Notes: a model not told the origin generated them from the sequence alone. Shown: positions 39,796 to 49,538, counted from the stretch's first letter. The stretch: 64,000 bases of DNA from Vibrio gallicus (GCF_024346875.1 NZ_AP024871.1:372001-436000), one strand, 5' to 3'. Made by a program: numbers and translations.

Positions 39796-39824
39796 AAAAA
39801 GGCTTCCCTCGGGAAGCCTTTTTT
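39796..39824. terminator. Bidirectional terminator ispH / cstA-like gene
   Basis: AAAAAGGCTTCC / GGAAGCCTTTTT with a CTCG tetraloop; it sits between two convergent genes. Confidence 0.95.
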
Positions 39825-39842
39825 CTCAATAGTTAATAGCGG

Positions 39843-41330
39843 CTAAGCGATATCAGTTGCTGGCTTAGTCTGTTGTTTGTCCCCAGGGAGTTCGCGTTCC
39901 CCTTTGCCCGCTGACTTCTTTATAACGCTTGCAGTGATAAGTAACATAGTGATGATACCTATGATGGTCGATACCTGCATATCCAAACCAAAGCCAAGGC
40001 TTGCGTTATTTAAGATGAAGGTGATACATACCGTAGTCATAAACATTGCTGGTACGGTTGTGATCCAGTGGAATTTATTGTGACGTAGCAGATAAGCCGA
40101 TGCGGTCCACAACATCATTACCGCGGTTGTTTGGTTTGCAAATCCGAAGTAGCGCCAGATAATACCGAAGTCTACTTGAGTTAGGATGCCACCGAGAATA
40201 AACAGTGGAGCGGCCATCATTAGACGATTACGTATTGATTTCTGGTCTAGGTTGAAATATTCAGCCAAGATCAAACGGCTTGAGCGGAATGCTGTGTCAC
40301 CAGAGGTGATAGGTAGAATCACAACACCTAGGAAGGCAATGATACCACCAGTTACACCTAGCAGGCCAAATGAAGAGTCATACACAACCTTACCCGGACC
40401 ACCGTTTGCGATAACATCAGATAACGCATCAACAGAGCCGAAGAACGAAAGCGCTAGAGCACACCAGATAAGAGCGATAATACCTTCACCTATCATAGCG
40501 CCGTAGAATACAAAGCGGCCATTGTTCTCATTTTCTATGCAGCGCGCCATGAGTGGTGACTGAGTTGCGTGGAAGCCTGATATAGCGCCACATGCAATGG
40601 TGATAAATAGTGCCGGCCAAAGTGGAAGGTCGTTCGGGTTCATGTTGCTGAACATATCGCTGACCTCAAAGTTGCCCATAACGCTGTGAGAGTCAGAGAT
40701 AGCAACCGCTGAGATTAGACCTACGGACATAAAAATCAGTAGCGCACCAAACAGTGGGTAGAAACGGCCAATGATTTTATCAACCGGTACGATAGTGGCA
40801 ATGATGTAGTAGGCGAAGATAATGCCAACCATAGTGGTCATAGTCACCGTGAAATCAGTCTGGTCATTGATGAGATTGGTAATCATGCCGGCAGGAGCTG
40901 AAACAAACACCACACCAACCAGTAGCAATAGAACAATGGCAAAGATATTCATAAAGTGTTTTGCGCCATTGCCTAAGTAGCGCCCAGCAAGGGTGGGAAC
41001 CGAAGCGCCGCCATTACGTACTGAAAGCATACCAGAGAAGTAATCGTGAACAGCACCAGCGAATACACAGCCTAGAACAATCCACAACATAGCAGCAGGG
41101 CCGTAAAGTGCCCCCATGATTGGGCCAAAGATTGGGCCAACGCCAGCAATATTTAGCAACTGAACCAGATACACTTTTTTGGTCGACATAGGTACATAGT
41201 CGACACCATCTTGTTTAGTATGAGCCGGCGTTTTACGTTTTTCGTTGATCCCGAAAATCTTTTCTACGATAGCGCCGTAGATGAAGTAACCGGCTATAAG
41301 TGCCGCAACACAAGTTAAAAACCACAACAT
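39843..41330 (-). CDS. CstA/BtsT family carbon starvation transporter (short form)
   Basis: 495 residues, about 13-14 membrane segments. CstA features are clear: LNIAGVGPIFGPIMGALYGP (about 59-78), GAVHDYFSGMLSVRNGGASVP and ILPITSGDTAFRSSRL. E. coli CstA and BtsT have about 700 residues, so this is the shorter form. Family members import pyruvate or peptides. The regulator pair btsSR lies 5.6 kb away, and direct repeats resembling BtsR half-sites lie about 90-120 bp upstream, which favours a pyruvate role; the substrate remains inference. Confidence 0.9.
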   Translation of the reverse strand: MLWFLTCVAALIAGYFIYGAIVEKIFGINEKRKTPAHTKQDGVDYVPMSTKKVYLVQLLNIAGVGPIFGPIMGALYGPAAMLWIVLGCVFAGAVHDYFSGMLSVRNGGASVPTLAGRYLGNGAKHFMNIFAIVLLLLVGVVFVSAPAGMITNLINDQTDFTVTMTTMVGIIFAYYIIATIVPVDKIIGRFYPLFGALLIFMSVGLISAVAISDSHSVMGNFEVSDMFSNMNPNDLPLWPALFITIACGAISGFHATQSPLMARCIENENNGRFVFYGAMIGEGIIALIWCALALSFFGSVDALSDVIANGGPGKVVYDSSFGLLGVTGGIIAFLGVVILPITSGDTAFRSSRLILAEYFNLDQKSIRNRLMMAAPLFILGGILTQVDFGIIWRYFGFANQTTAVMMLWTASAYLLRHNKFHWITTVPAMFMTTVCITFILNNASLGFGLDMQVSTIIGIITMLLITASVIKKSAGKGERELPGDKQQTKPATDIA

Positions 41331-41420
41331 AATTATATTCTCTTAGTGTTTGGATTTAATTAGCAAATTTATTCATTACATAATATGAAGCCTTGGCAAT
41401 GAATACCTTCCCTATCGGGG

Positions 41421-41450
41421 TCAGCGGTCGGATACTATACTAAGCGGTCG
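41421..41450 (-). promoter_or_regulatory. Candidate BtsR (LytTR) operator before the cstA-like gene
   Basis: On the minus strand CGACCGCTTA (41441-41450) and CGACCGCTGA (41421-41430) are direct repeats with a 20-bp period, about two helical turns, as LytTR regulators prefer. The core fits the half-site ACC(G/A)CT(C/T)A that I recall for E. coli BtsR (YehT), exactly in one copy and with one mismatch in the other. Confidence 0.6.
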
Positions 41451-41546
41451 AGATGTTGATTTGAGTGGTTTTTTAAGGCGTTTGTACCGCACTTGTACTA
41501 GGTGTAATTATGTTAAGCTAATCAAAATTATTGCAATGGAGTGCTC

Positions 41547-41894
41547 ATGAAGTCGCTAAATCTAGGGATATTGGTAATAAGTGCCGCAATGCTAATCGGG
41601 TGTGCCAGTAGTGAGACTGACCTCATTGCGAAGGGAGACTGGAATGCTATCGGTTATCGAGATGGTGTTAAAGGTAGTCTGCCGAGAACCTACTCTCGAT
41701 TAAAAGAGCTAGGAGAGGCCAATATCGGAGCTTATGAGCAAGGCTATAGCAGAGGAGTTGCTGAGTATTGTAATCCTAACTTCGCCTATCAGATGGGGCT
41801 TACCGGTCACTACTATGAAGGTGCGTGTGAAGGTAGGGAAGATGCGCAAAAATTTCGTATGGAATGGCAGCGCGGCTGGAACGAGCGTAACTAA
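41547..41894 (+). CDS. DUF2799-like lipoprotein
   Basis: 115 residues. Lipoprotein signal MKSLNLGILVISAAMLIGC with Cys at residue 19. The mature part reads GDWNAIGYRDGVKG, GAYEQGYSRGVAEYC and YEGACEGREDAQ, a W-x-x-x-G-x-x-D-G pattern typical of DUF2799. Two further cysteines may form a disulfide in the periplasm. Function unknown. The ATG at 41547 has TGGAG upstream. It is monocistronic, closed by a terminator. Confidence 0.85.
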   Translation: MKSLNLGILVISAAMLIGCASSETDLIAKGDWNAIGYRDGVKGSLPRTYSRLKELGEANIGAYEQGYSRGVAEYCNPNFAYQMGLTGHYYEGACEGREDAQKFRMEWQRGWNERN

Positions 41895-41905
41895 TTCAAA
41901 ATAAC

Positions 41906-41938
41906 AAAGGCCAGTAGTAATAGTACTACTGGCCTTTT
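41906..41938. terminator. Terminator after the DUF2799-like gene
   Basis: AAAGGCCAGTAGTA / TACTACTGGCCTTT, a 14-bp perfect stem with a 4-nt loop; it can serve the convergent metzincin-like gene too. Confidence 0.93.
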
Positions 41939-41980
41939 AATTGCTATTGATTAATTTAGCTCAATGTAAATTCGCTTCGA

Positions 41981-43507
41981 TTAGAAGGTGTTAAAGCCAA
42001 AGTATTCAACTTGGATACTGTTTGCATTACCCCAAGTTAGGGTAGGTGCACCAACATCTGATTTACTGTTAGCGTGGCATTGTGCGCTATTGCCACATAG
42101 TTTAGTTAGGTCTTGGTTATAACCCATGATGAACTGAATGTAGTACGGGATGTTGTTTGGTTTTAGCATGGTCTCATTTACAGGATCGTGAGCATAACCC
42201 CAAGTGTGACTAAATTCGTGCGCTACTAGTGGCACCTGACCAAATCCAGCGTGCAGTAGTGAGTCTTCTTCAACCGTCATTACCACTTTCTGAGAAGAGC
42301 CTTTAGCCGCTGCCATACCATAGTCAAAGCCAGTCTTACTGCCAGAAAGCACAACTTTCAGTTTGTGGGCTTCGGTGGTGACTAGGGAATCCGCTTTTAA
42401 CTGCGCAAAGCTATTTGGCATCGGTGTATTAAATGGACCTGGCTTACCTTGAGTTGCTTTATCCAGCATTGCAACGTTGTTGCCATTATCGAACTGCTGT
42501 GCAAATTCAGGGGTGTTATATAGGAACATAACCTGACCAAATATACGCTTGAAGCGTGCTTCTAGCTGTGGTGTCCAGTTGTCTTGTACATAGCCTGGTG
42601 TTGCATTGGTTGCTGGAGATACAAATTCAAACTCTGCAGGGTTAGTACCGTGGAAGATAAGGTCATTATTGTTTTTGGCTAGCATTGCTTTGAGGTTTGC
42701 CGCAACCTTAGCATCTTTACTAGCTTTCTCTAGTACTAGCTTTATGTCTTGGTCATCAAGATAAAATTTAGCTTTTAGTTGAGATTTAAGGTCGCCAGTT
42801 GAAGCGGTTACATCAGAAGCTTTTGGCATTGGAGGAATAGCTGCAATAGAGGCGTTAAGGTCGCCAGCATAGTAGCCTTGCTTATCTTTACCATCGCCAG
42901 CTAACATTTGACGGATAGTTTCTGCAGTACCAGTATTGTCTACAATTGGTGTATCAAGGTGTACTACGATGTAATGTAATTGAGTTTCTAGTTCATTCCA
43001 ATCATATACACTTGAATCTAGAACCTTAGTCGTTGGGAAGTCTGCTCCAAGGTTGTATACGTGATTAGGCTTAGAACTAGAGATCTCTTGCATGAAGCCT
43101 TTAACCGCAGTTAATGTTTCATCGAAATCAGGCCACCCCATAGCGTGCTGGATAGCTGATAGGTCCGCTTGTAGCGCATAAGGAATTTGTTGAGCTGCAA
43201 CACCAGGGAATGCAGTTCTAATTTTAGGGCCTTGCTGTTTTCTTGCAGCATCAAGAATGTCTTGAGTCGCTTGTTTATCTTTCGCATAAGTGGTTGCTAA
43301 TGAAGCATCTAGACCAGCAATTAGCATCAACTGCTCTTTACGAACTTGCTCTTCTTTAGTTAGCTTTATGTTTGCTAACTCACCATCTTCTGGTGCTTTT
43401 ACTGCAACAGGAGCGTTATCGCTATGATGTGAATCGTGACAACCGCCAAGTGCAACTACACTTGAAATTAGGGCAGCTAAAGCCAGTTTTGATGTATTAA
43501 ATTGCAT
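41981..43507 (-). CDS. Metzincin-like zinc metallopeptidase lipoprotein
   Basis: 508 residues, not recognised as a named family. The N-terminus is a lipoprotein signal (LISSVVALGGC, Cys23), followed by a His/Asp/Ser-rich linker. Residues 430-441 read HEFSHTWGYAHD, the zinc motif HExxHxxGxxH with the extra Asp of many metzincins; Met447 (NETM) is a candidate Met-turn. Cys471 and Cys477 may pair. The central 50-410 region has no motif I can name. It should be anchored at the cell surface or periplasm. It is monocistronic between the CstA block and murQ. Loosely similar motifs occur in M66 and other metzincins, but homology is unproven. Confidence 0.8.
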   Translation of the reverse strand: MQFNTSKLALAALISSVVALGGCHDSHHSDNAPVAVKAPEDGELANIKLTKEEQVRKEQLMLIAGLDASLATTYAKDKQATQDILDAARKQQGPKIRTAFPGVAAQQIPYALQADLSAIQHAMGWPDFDETLTAVKGFMQEISSSKPNHVYNLGADFPTTKVLDSSVYDWNELETQLHYIVVHLDTPIVDNTGTAETIRQMLAGDGKDKQGYYAGDLNASIAAIPPMPKASDVTASTGDLKSQLKAKFYLDDQDIKLVLEKASKDAKVAANLKAMLAKNNNDLIFHGTNPAEFEFVSPATNATPGYVQDNWTPQLEARFKRIFGQVMFLYNTPEFAQQFDNGNNVAMLDKATQGKPGPFNTPMPNSFAQLKADSLVTTEAHKLKVVLSGSKTGFDYGMAAAKGSSQKVVMTVEEDSLLHAGFGQVPLVAHEFSHTWGYAHDPVNETMLKPNNIPYYIQFIMGYNQDLTKLCGNSAQCHANSKSDVGAPTLTWGNANSIQVEYFGFNTF

Positions 43508-43710
43508 AGAACCTCTTCATTTACGAATCGATAAGGCACTGACTTTGAATATTGAGTTAAGGGTCTAAAAAAACCGTTAACTTCAATATGAAAAGTCAAT
43601 TGCCTTTGATACTTATTTGTTGCTTAAATTATATTTTTGTGACTCAATTCAAGCAATAGGCAAATATGAGAAGTTATTTATCTACGCGAATTTACATAAA
43701 ACCAACCTAT

Positions 43711-43736
43711 CCTGACATTGAGCGAACAATGTCAGG
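43711..43736. terminator. Hairpin downstream of murQ
   Basis: CCTGACATTG / CAATGTCAGG, a perfect 10-bp stem with a 6-nt loop, about 35 bp after the murQ stop on the minus strand. The following sequence is T-rich but has no clean T-run, so it may be a terminator or an RNA end-protecting hairpin. Confidence 0.55.
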
Positions 43737-43772
43737 TGTTTAATGATGTATTTTAAATGATTGTTTTAGGGT

Positions 43773-44672
43773 TTATTGGCGTATAAAGCCGTTTTGATGC
43801 TCTAAAAGAGCTGTGGCTTGTGCTTTGCCAGATCCTGTTAACTGCATCATGATAGCCAGTTTTACCTTCATATCTGCCTGCCTTAGCCTTTTTTCTGCTT
43901 GTTCTCTATCACACTCTGTCGCCTGCATGACGATCCGAATGGCGCGTGCCACCAATTTCTCATTGCTTGGTTTTACATCTACCATTAGGTTTTGGTAGGC
44001 CTTACCTGTTTTCACCATACTTGCAGTAGAAAGCATATTTAAAACCAATTTCTGAGCGGTACCCGCCTTGAGGCGAGTTGAGCCAGTGAGTACTTCTGGG
44101 CCTACGATAGGCGAGATAGCTATCGTCGCCCTGTTGGCAATGGGAGAGTCAGGGTTACATGAAAGCGAGACGCTGGTTGCACCTATATTATTAGCATATT
44201 CTAATGCGCCAATAACGTATGGAGTTCGGCCACTTGCAGCGATGCCGACCACAACATCGACAGCTGCCAACCCAATAGATGCTAAGTCTTTCTCAGCCAA
44301 TACTAGGCTATCTTCAGCGCCTTCTTGAGCCTCAAACATGGCTGCTTTTCCGCCAGCTATCATGCCAATAACTTGGTTTTTATCGACGCTAAAGGTTGGA
44401 GGACACTCTGATGCGTCAAGTACTCCAAGGCGGCCACTGGTTCCGGCACCAATATATATCAGCCTGCCACCTTGTTTAAATGCCATCGCAATTGCATCTA
44501 CTGCGTTGGCTATTTGGGGTAACGCCTTTTCAATAGCAAGAGGCACCTCTTTATCGGCTTGGTTCATCTTCTCAACTATCTCAAGACTAGAAAGCGTATC
44601 GAGATCCATTGTATTTGGATTGCGATCTTCGGAAACAAGTTTTGCTAGCGCGTCGATTAAGTGATTGGACAT
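43773..44672 (-). CDS. murQ: N-acetylmuramic acid 6-phosphate etherase MurQ
   Basis: 299 residues from the ATG at 44672, with AGGAG upstream; a longer frame from 44783 overlaps anmK and is rejected. The SIS sugar-binding fold is seen in [25 protein letters not shown] (about 59-83), and [15 protein letters not shown] and [19 protein letters not shown] [15 protein letters not shown] follow. It cleaves the lactyl ether of MurNAc-6P to GlcNAc-6P in wall recycling. It starts 8 bp after anmK, so the two are one operon. Confidence 0.97.
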   Translation of the reverse strand: MSNHLIDALAKLVSEDRNPNTMDLDTLSSLEIVEKMNQADKEVPLAIEKALPQIANAVDAIAMAFKQGGRLIYIGAGTSGRLGVLDASECPPTFSVDKNQVIGMIAGGKAAMFEAQEGAEDSLVLAEKDLASIGLAAVDVVVGIAASGRTPYVIGALEYANNIGATSVSLSCNPDSPIANRATIAISPIVGPEVLTGSTRLKAGTAQKLVLNMLSTASMVKTGKAYQNLMVDVKPSNEKLVARAIRIVMQATECDREQAEKRLRQADMKVKLAIMMQLTGSGKAQATALLEHQNGFIRQ

Positions 44673-44680
44673 GAAGACTC

Positions 44681-45790
44681 CTAATTGGGTAGATAAATAA
44701 CACCGAGAGAGGTTTTTTCTCGTGCGCCGGTGACTTGTGGAAGGTTGCTTGGCAGTTGATGAATCCGGCGATGAGCAAGCCATGCAAATGCTAAGGCTTC
44801 CATATAATCACTGCTGATTCCATGGGCGTCGGTATCGGTGACTTGCCAAGTGGGAACAAGCTGTTTAATGCGAGATACTAAAGCTGGATTATTAGCCCCA
44901 CCACCGCAGATCATGAGTTGGTTATTGTTTCCATGCGCATGATATTGGCATTGTTCACTTATGCTGCGCGCAGTGAATTCCAGTAAGGTTGCTTGTACAT
45001 CTGCAACACTAATATCTGAGAAGTTTTGCAGCTGTGTATCCAACCACGCTAGGTTGTAGTGCTCTCTACCGGTGCTTTTTGGGTATGCTTGCCCCAAGAA
45101 AGGATCGGTCATTAGCTGTTCTAATAAGCCGCTATTCACGCTTCCTTGTTGCGCTAGTTTACCTTGCTTATCATAAGGTTTTGCCTGATGGCGGTGTATC
45201 CACGCATCCATTAACATGTTTCCGGGGCCAGTATCATAACCCAGTACGCTTGTATCGGGTTTGAGTACGGAAATATTGGCGATGCCTCCAATATTTAATA
45301 CTACCTTGGTTGAGTGTTCACGACTAAAAAGGGTTTGATGGTAGGCAGGGACTAACGGTGCACCTTGCCCCCCAAGAGCAATGTCTTTGCTTCTAAAGTC
45401 TGCCACCACCTTTATACCAGTGTGAATAGCGATATAGTTAGGGTCCCCAATTTGAGTCGTAAAAGGGAAGGGACCTGTTGGTTGATGAAAGACGGTTTGC
45501 CCGTGGCATCCGATAGCGGTAATGGATTCACGCTCGATAGAATGTTGAGTTAGGAAAGCGATAGTCGCCTCGCTATATAAACGAGCAAATCTTTGATTTA
45601 ATTCACCAATTTCAGCTAACGTTGTTGCTTGCCCTTGACAGACAGCAAGGGTCTTTTGTTTTAATTCCCACGGAATGGGGTATTCAAAGGTTGCCAGGCA
45701 CTGAGTGTTGCCGTTTTCAAAGCTTGCTAAAGCAAGGTCTACGCCATCCAGACTTGTTCCTGACATGATACCGATATATTTTTCTTTCAT
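44681..45790 (-). CDS. anmK: Anhydro-N-acetylmuramic acid kinase AnmK
   Basis: 369 residues, the same as E. coli Anm[16 protein letters not shown] near the start is the ATP/substrate loop; [30 protein letters not shown] and [12 protein letters not shown] follow. It hydrolyses and phosphorylates anhydroMurNAc to MurNAc-6P, the substrate of MurQ, encoded next. The start at 45790 is set by homology; no strong ribosome site is visible. Confidence 0.97.
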   Translation of the reverse strand: MKEKYIGIMSGTSLDGVDLALASFENGNTQCLATFEYPIPWELKQKTLAVCQGQATTLAEIGELNQRFARLYSEATIAFLTQHSIERESITAIGCHGQTVFHQPTGPFPFTTQIGDPNYIAIHTGIKVVADFRSKDIALGGQGAPLVPAYHQTLFSREHSTKVVLNIGGIANISVLKPDTSVLGYDTGPGNMLMDAWIHRHQAKPYDKQGKLAQQGSVNSGLLEQLMTDPFLGQAYPKSTGREHYNLAWLDTQLQNFSDISVADVQATLLEFTARSISEQCQYHAHGNNNQLMICGGGANNPALVSRIKQLVPTWQVTDTDAHGISSDYMEALAFAWLAHRRIHQLPSNLPQVTGAREKTSLGVIYLPN

Positions 45791-45911
45791 GTCGAATATA
45801 ATTTGCCAAGTGATTGTCAAATAACAATAAACTGAATACCCTGCTAATGCTACTCAGCTGAGCTTATTCCTTATTTGAGTTGCGATTATTAATGATATTT
45901 AAGGAGTTGAT

Positions 45912-46898
45912 ATGGGCCCGTTATGGCTTGATGTAGAGAGTTTTGAAATTGATGCTGAAGAAAAAGAGATACTCCAACATCCATCTGTAGGTGGTGTGAT
46001 CTTATTTACTCGTAACTTCCATGATAATCAGCAGCTGTTAGCTTTGACTAAATCAATTCGAAAAGCAGCTAAGCGCCCAATCCTTATTGGGGTTGACCAA
46101 GAAGGTGGGCGAGTGCAACGTTTTCGAGATGGCTTTACTCGCATTCCTCCTGCGCAAGAGTTTGCTAAGCATAAAAATGGTCTACAACTAGCGCAGCAAG
46201 CAGGATGGCTTATGGCGGCAGAGATCATTGCCCATGATATTGATCTGAGTTTTGCTCCAGTACTGGATGCCGGCCATGACTGCCTTGCTATCGGATCGCG
46301 AGCTTTTGGTGAAGATCAAGATACAGTGATTAGGTATAGCAGTGCCTATATGAAAGGCATGAAAGAGGCGGGGATGGCAACCACAGGTAAACACTTCCCT
46401 GGACATGGTGGTGTGCTTGCTGACTCTCACAAAGAGACCCCAATTGATGAAAGAACCTCAATCTTTGAGCAAGACATGGCGATATTTAAAAGTCAGATCG
46501 ATAGTGGTTTATTAGACGCCATGATGCCTGCACACGTTATTTACCCTCATTACGACTCACAACCTGCTAGTGGTTCTGAATATTGGTTAAAGCAGGTTCT
46601 GCGTCAACAGTTGAACTTTCAAGGGTTGGTTTTTTCTGATGACCTCAATATGGAAGGTGCGGGAGTTATGGGGGGAGCGGCGTCTCGTGCGCAACAATCA
46701 TTGCAAGCTGGCTGTGATATGGTGTTGATGTGTAATAATCGTAACGGCGCTGTCGAGATACTTGATAGCCTTGAGGTTACGCAGGTATTTAATGCTAAGT
46801 TGCTTGAGAAAACACATAGCTTTAACCTTTCACAGCTGCGTGCTTCTGCTAAATGGAAGCAGGCATCAGAGGCATTGGTTCGACTCGAATCTAGCTAA
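45912..46898 (+). CDS. nagZ: Beta-N-acetylglucosaminidase NagZ
   Basis: 328 residues, glycoside hydrolase family 3. The signature [19 protein letters not shown] (about 158-176) holds the catalytic His/Asp loop, and [10 protein letters not shown] carries the nucleophile Asp. It removes GlcNAc from anhydro-muropeptides in the cytoplasm, releasing the substrate for AnmK. Divergent from anmK-murQ, making a three-gene recycling locus. Only 15 bp separate its stop from btsR's, with no terminator between. Confidence 0.97.
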   Translation: MGPLWLDVESFEIDAEEKEILQHPSVGGVILFTRNFHDNQQLLALTKSIRKAAKRPILIGVDQEGGRVQRFRDGFTRIPPAQEFAKHKNGLQLAQQAGWLMAAEIIAHDIDLSFAPVLDAGHDCLAIGSRAFGEDQDTVIRYSSAYMKGMKEAGMATTGKHFPGHGGVLADSHKETPIDERTSIFEQDMAIFKSQIDSGLLDAMMPAHVIYPHYDSQPASGSEYWLKQVLRQQLNFQGLVFSDDLNMEGAGVMGGAASRAQQSLQAGCDMVLMCNNRNGAVEILDSLEVTQVFNAKLLEKTHSFNLSQLRASAKWKQASEALVRLESS

Positions 46899-46913
46899 AG
46901 CAACGGTACTATA

Positions 46914-47648
46914 TTAGTTAAACCCAAGGCGTTCTTTAAGTAGTTTAAGGTAACGTCGACTGACCGGTGCACTATGGCCTCCTTGAGTGATTATCTCTGC
47001 AAGTCCTTGCTCAAGGAGCTTAATCTCTTTAATGGTTTTAAGGTTGATTAGGTATTGCCTATGGCAGCGCACAAGGTGAGTTTTCTGTTCAAGAATCTTC
47101 AAGGTCAATTGACTGGTTGCAGTATTATTTGTGGTCTGAATAGTAACGCCACTAATGTCACTAAAAGCGACTTCTATTTCATTGATAGGCACTAGCATAA
47201 TGCGGTTGTGCCCAATACAAGGTACGTGCTCAAGTTCTGGTGTGATAGCTGAAAAATCGGTAGTGGGTTGGTGTTGGTTAAATCGTTTAGCTAAGCGGCA
47301 TACGGTTTTATCTAAACGGGCATAATCGACGGGCTTGAGAAGATAATCAAAGGCGTTATCTTCAAATGCTTGCAGAGCATACTGGTCATAAGCGGTGACA
47401 AACACAACCGCTGGCATGGTGTCAGGGTCGAGCATACTCAGCAGTTCAATCCCTGAAACCTGAGGCATTTCGATATCTAAAAAGACGATATCGGGCTTAA
47501 GGGCATTGATCTTCTGTAATCCTTGGATTGCATTAGTTGCTTGGTCAACGACCTGAACACGCTCGGTTTGAGTCAATAATTCAATCAATTCTTCGCGAGC
47601 AAGAGGCTCGTCATCAATGACAATTGCGGTTAGTTTTTGTGTGCTCAT
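46914..47648 (-). CDS. btsR: LytTR response regulator BtsR (YehT-like)
   Basis: 244 residues. The receiver domain (about 1-125) has phospho-Asp in KPDIVFLDIEMPQVSG (about residue 56) and TAYDQYALQAF. The LytTR DNA-binding domain (about 140-240) includes EKTHLVRCHRQYLINL-type sequence QKTHLVRCHRQYLINLKTI. With BtsS it forms the pyruvate-responsive system known from E. coli. The start overlaps the btsS stop by four bases. Confidence 0.92.
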   Translation of the reverse strand: MSTQKLTAIVIDDEPLAREELIELLTQTERVQVVDQATNAIQGLQKINALKPDIVFLDIEMPQVSGIELLSMLDPDTMPAVVFVTAYDQYALQAFEDNAFDYLLKPVDYARLDKTVCRLAKRFNQHQPTTDFSAITPELEHVPCIGHNRIMLVPINEIEVAFSDISGVTIQTTNNTATSQLTLKILEQKTHLVRCHRQYLINLKTIKEIKLLEQGLAEIITQGGHSAPVSRRYLKLLKERLGFN

Positions 47649-49315
47649 AGATTAGTGGGGAGCAGAAAACTCATCCTAGTATATTGATTGGCTTCGCAGG
47701 CTATCTCTAACTCAGACTGCTGGCCAAAATAGTTAGTAAGGCGTTTAGTTACGATCTGCATACCTAAACCCGATTTATCTCTTTGCTCAGGCTGAAATAA
47801 GCCTGCGTTATCTTCGACTGTGATCTGGTAACCGTCATTTGTTACTTCACCGTAGATACGGATTATTCCTTTTTCAAATAGATTGGACACGCCATGTTTG
47901 ACTGCGTTTTCTACTAGTGGTTGCAGAGTAAAGCTTGGGATATGAGTTGCTAGGTAGCGAGGGTCAATATCGATATCTACATCCAAACGGTCGGCAAAGC
48001 GAGCCTTTTCTATTGTGAGATAGGATTTAACATGTTCAATCTCTTGTTTAAGGGTAACAAATTCAGTGTTCTGCTTCAGATTCCCTCTAAAGAACTGTGA
48101 AAGATGCTGGATTAAGCGGCGTGCATTGTCTGGATCGCGACGAATTACTGCACTAATGGTATTTAATGCATTGAACAGAAAATGCGGATTGACCTGTGCG
48201 TGTAGTAATTTTATCTCAGCTTGTGACAGCAGTATTTTTTTCTGTTGATAATCGCCGTTTAAGATCTGGCTAGAGAGTAGCTGAGCAATCCCTTCAGCCA
48301 TTGCCATATTGATAGAAGAGAACAGCTTACGTCGCGGTTCATATAACTTAATAGTTCCGATTACTTTTTCATCCGCATGCAAAGGAATAACCAAAGCTGA
48401 GCCTAGTTTACATTCGCTATCTATAGAGCATTGATATGGGTGTTCTTTGCCGTCTAGATAGATAATACGATGTTCATTGATTGAGGCGTGCGTGTAAGCC
48501 GATGATATCTCGGTATTGGGTTTATGGTGATCTGAGCCAATGCCTACAAATGCTAATATCTTCTCTTTATCAGTAATAGCAACTGCGCCAACATTGGTTT
48601 CTTGATGAATGATAGAGGCAATCTTTTGGGCACTAGTGGGGTTTAACCCTTCCGTAAAAATCCCAACAGAGCGCTCTGCAATTTTAAGGGCTCGCCGAGA
48701 GTAGGCCGCTGAATACTCTTCAAGTATGGCTTTGCGGTCTTGCAGTATGCTGATAAAAAATGCCGCCCCCAGAGAGTTGGCGAGAATCATTGGTGTGGCA
48801 ATGGATTCAACCAAAACTTGGGCTTGATAGAAGGGCTTAGCTACCATCAATATGATGCACATTTGTACAACCTCCGCCCCCAAGGTAACAAAAAATATTA
48901 ACGTAGGGCTAAACAGTTGCTCACGGCGATTTTTCTTTATCATATAAAGGTGCACAAGACCTCCGATGACGCCTTCTGCTGTGGTTGATATGGCGCAGGC
49001 CAAGTCAGTAAATCCCCCCATGCTATATCGATGCAGTCCACCAGTTAAACCCACCGCAAATCCGACCAATGGCCCGCCAAATATTCCCCCTAATACAGCG
49101 CCAATGGCGCGAGTGTTGGCAATGGCATCATTGATCTGCAACCCAAAGTAGGTTCCTAAAATACAAAATAGTGAAAACATTACGTAGCAGATAAATTTAT
49201 GGCTACTGCGCTTAGACATGTTGAGCACCGGAATGACAAGGGGAGTCTTACTCAAGGTATACGCCACCATTAAGTAAACACACATTTGCTGTAATAAAGA
49301 GAGGATCAGTTCCAT
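47645..49315 (-). CDS. btsS: LytS-type sensor kinase BtsS (YehU-like)
   Basis: 556 residues (E. coli BtsS is 561). The N-terminal 5TM-LYT domain (about 1-200) has GAVLGGIFGGPLVGFAVGLTGGLHRY. A GAF-like region follows (about 225-345), then a HisKA_7TM/LytS kinase with VNPHFLFNALNTISAVIRRDP (phospho-His about residue 379) and the ATP-binding LQPLVENAVKHG. In E. coli BtsS senses external pyruvate. Promoter features were not resolved in the 223 bp shared with aroF. Confidence 0.93.
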   Translation of the reverse strand: MELILSLLQQMCVYLMVAYTLSKTPLVIPVLNMSKRSSHKFICYVMFSLFCILGTYFGLQINDAIANTRAIGAVLGGIFGGPLVGFAVGLTGGLHRYSMGGFTDLACAISTTAEGVIGGLVHLYMIKKNRREQLFSPTLIFFVTLGAEVVQMCIILMVAKPFYQAQVLVESIATPMILANSLGAAFFISILQDRKAILEEYSAAYSRRALKIAERSVGIFTEGLNPTSAQKIASIIHQETNVGAVAITDKEKILAFVGIGSDHHKPNTEISSAYTHASINEHRIIYLDGKEHPYQCSIDSECKLGSALVIPLHADEKVIGTIKLYEPRRKLFSSINMAMAEGIAQLLSSQILNGDYQQKKILLSQAEIKLLHAQVNPHFLFNALNTISAVIRRDPDNARRLIQHLSQFFRGNLKQNTEFVTLKQEIEHVKSYLTIEKARFADRLDVDIDIDPRYLATHIPSFTLQPLVENAVKHGVSNLFEKGIIRIYGEVTNDGYQITVEDNAGLFQPEQRDKSGLGMQIVTKRLTNYFGQQSELEIACEANQYTRMSFLLPTNL

Positions 49316-49414
49316 ACTATTTCTTAGGGGGAAGATATAGCGTTAAGTTTACACGTTTAGAATGGCATATCTAAAATGGTTTATCTTCAATAACTTACAT
49401 TGAAGCAAGCTGGG

Positions 49415-49432
49415 TGTAAGTTATTGTTTACA
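49415..49432. promoter_or_regulatory. TyrR box 1 before aroF
   Basis: TGTAAG-TTATTG-TTTACA, one mismatch to the TyrR consensus TGTAAA-N6-TTTACA. Confidence 0.75.
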
Positions 49433-49437
49433 TGCAA

Positions 49438-49455
49438 TGTAGTTAAATGTGTACA
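49438..49455. promoter_or_regulatory. TyrR box 2 before aroF (weak)
   Basis: TGTAGT-TAAATG-TGTACA keeps the essential TGTA-N10-TACA core and starts exactly 23 bp after box 1, the usual strong/weak box spacing. Confidence 0.6.
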
Positions 49456-49512
49456 AAATGCTTGCTTTAAATATTAAGCTTGGTATCTTGTATGCATAGA
49501 GTTAACAACACC

Positions 49513-49530
49513 TGTACAATATTTTTTACG
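49513..49530. promoter_or_regulatory. TyrR box 3 adjoining the aroF start (weak)
   Basis: TGTACA-ATATTT-TTTACG, two mismatches to consensus, just upstream of the ribosome site. It lies downstream of a candidate promoter TTGCTT (49462-49467) / TATCTT (49484-49489). Confidence 0.4.
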
Positions 49531-49538
49531 GCGGAATT

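Noticed and set aside
44673..44783. N-terminal extension of murQ into anmK
   Set aside because: The AGGAG site and family N-terminus place the start at 44672.
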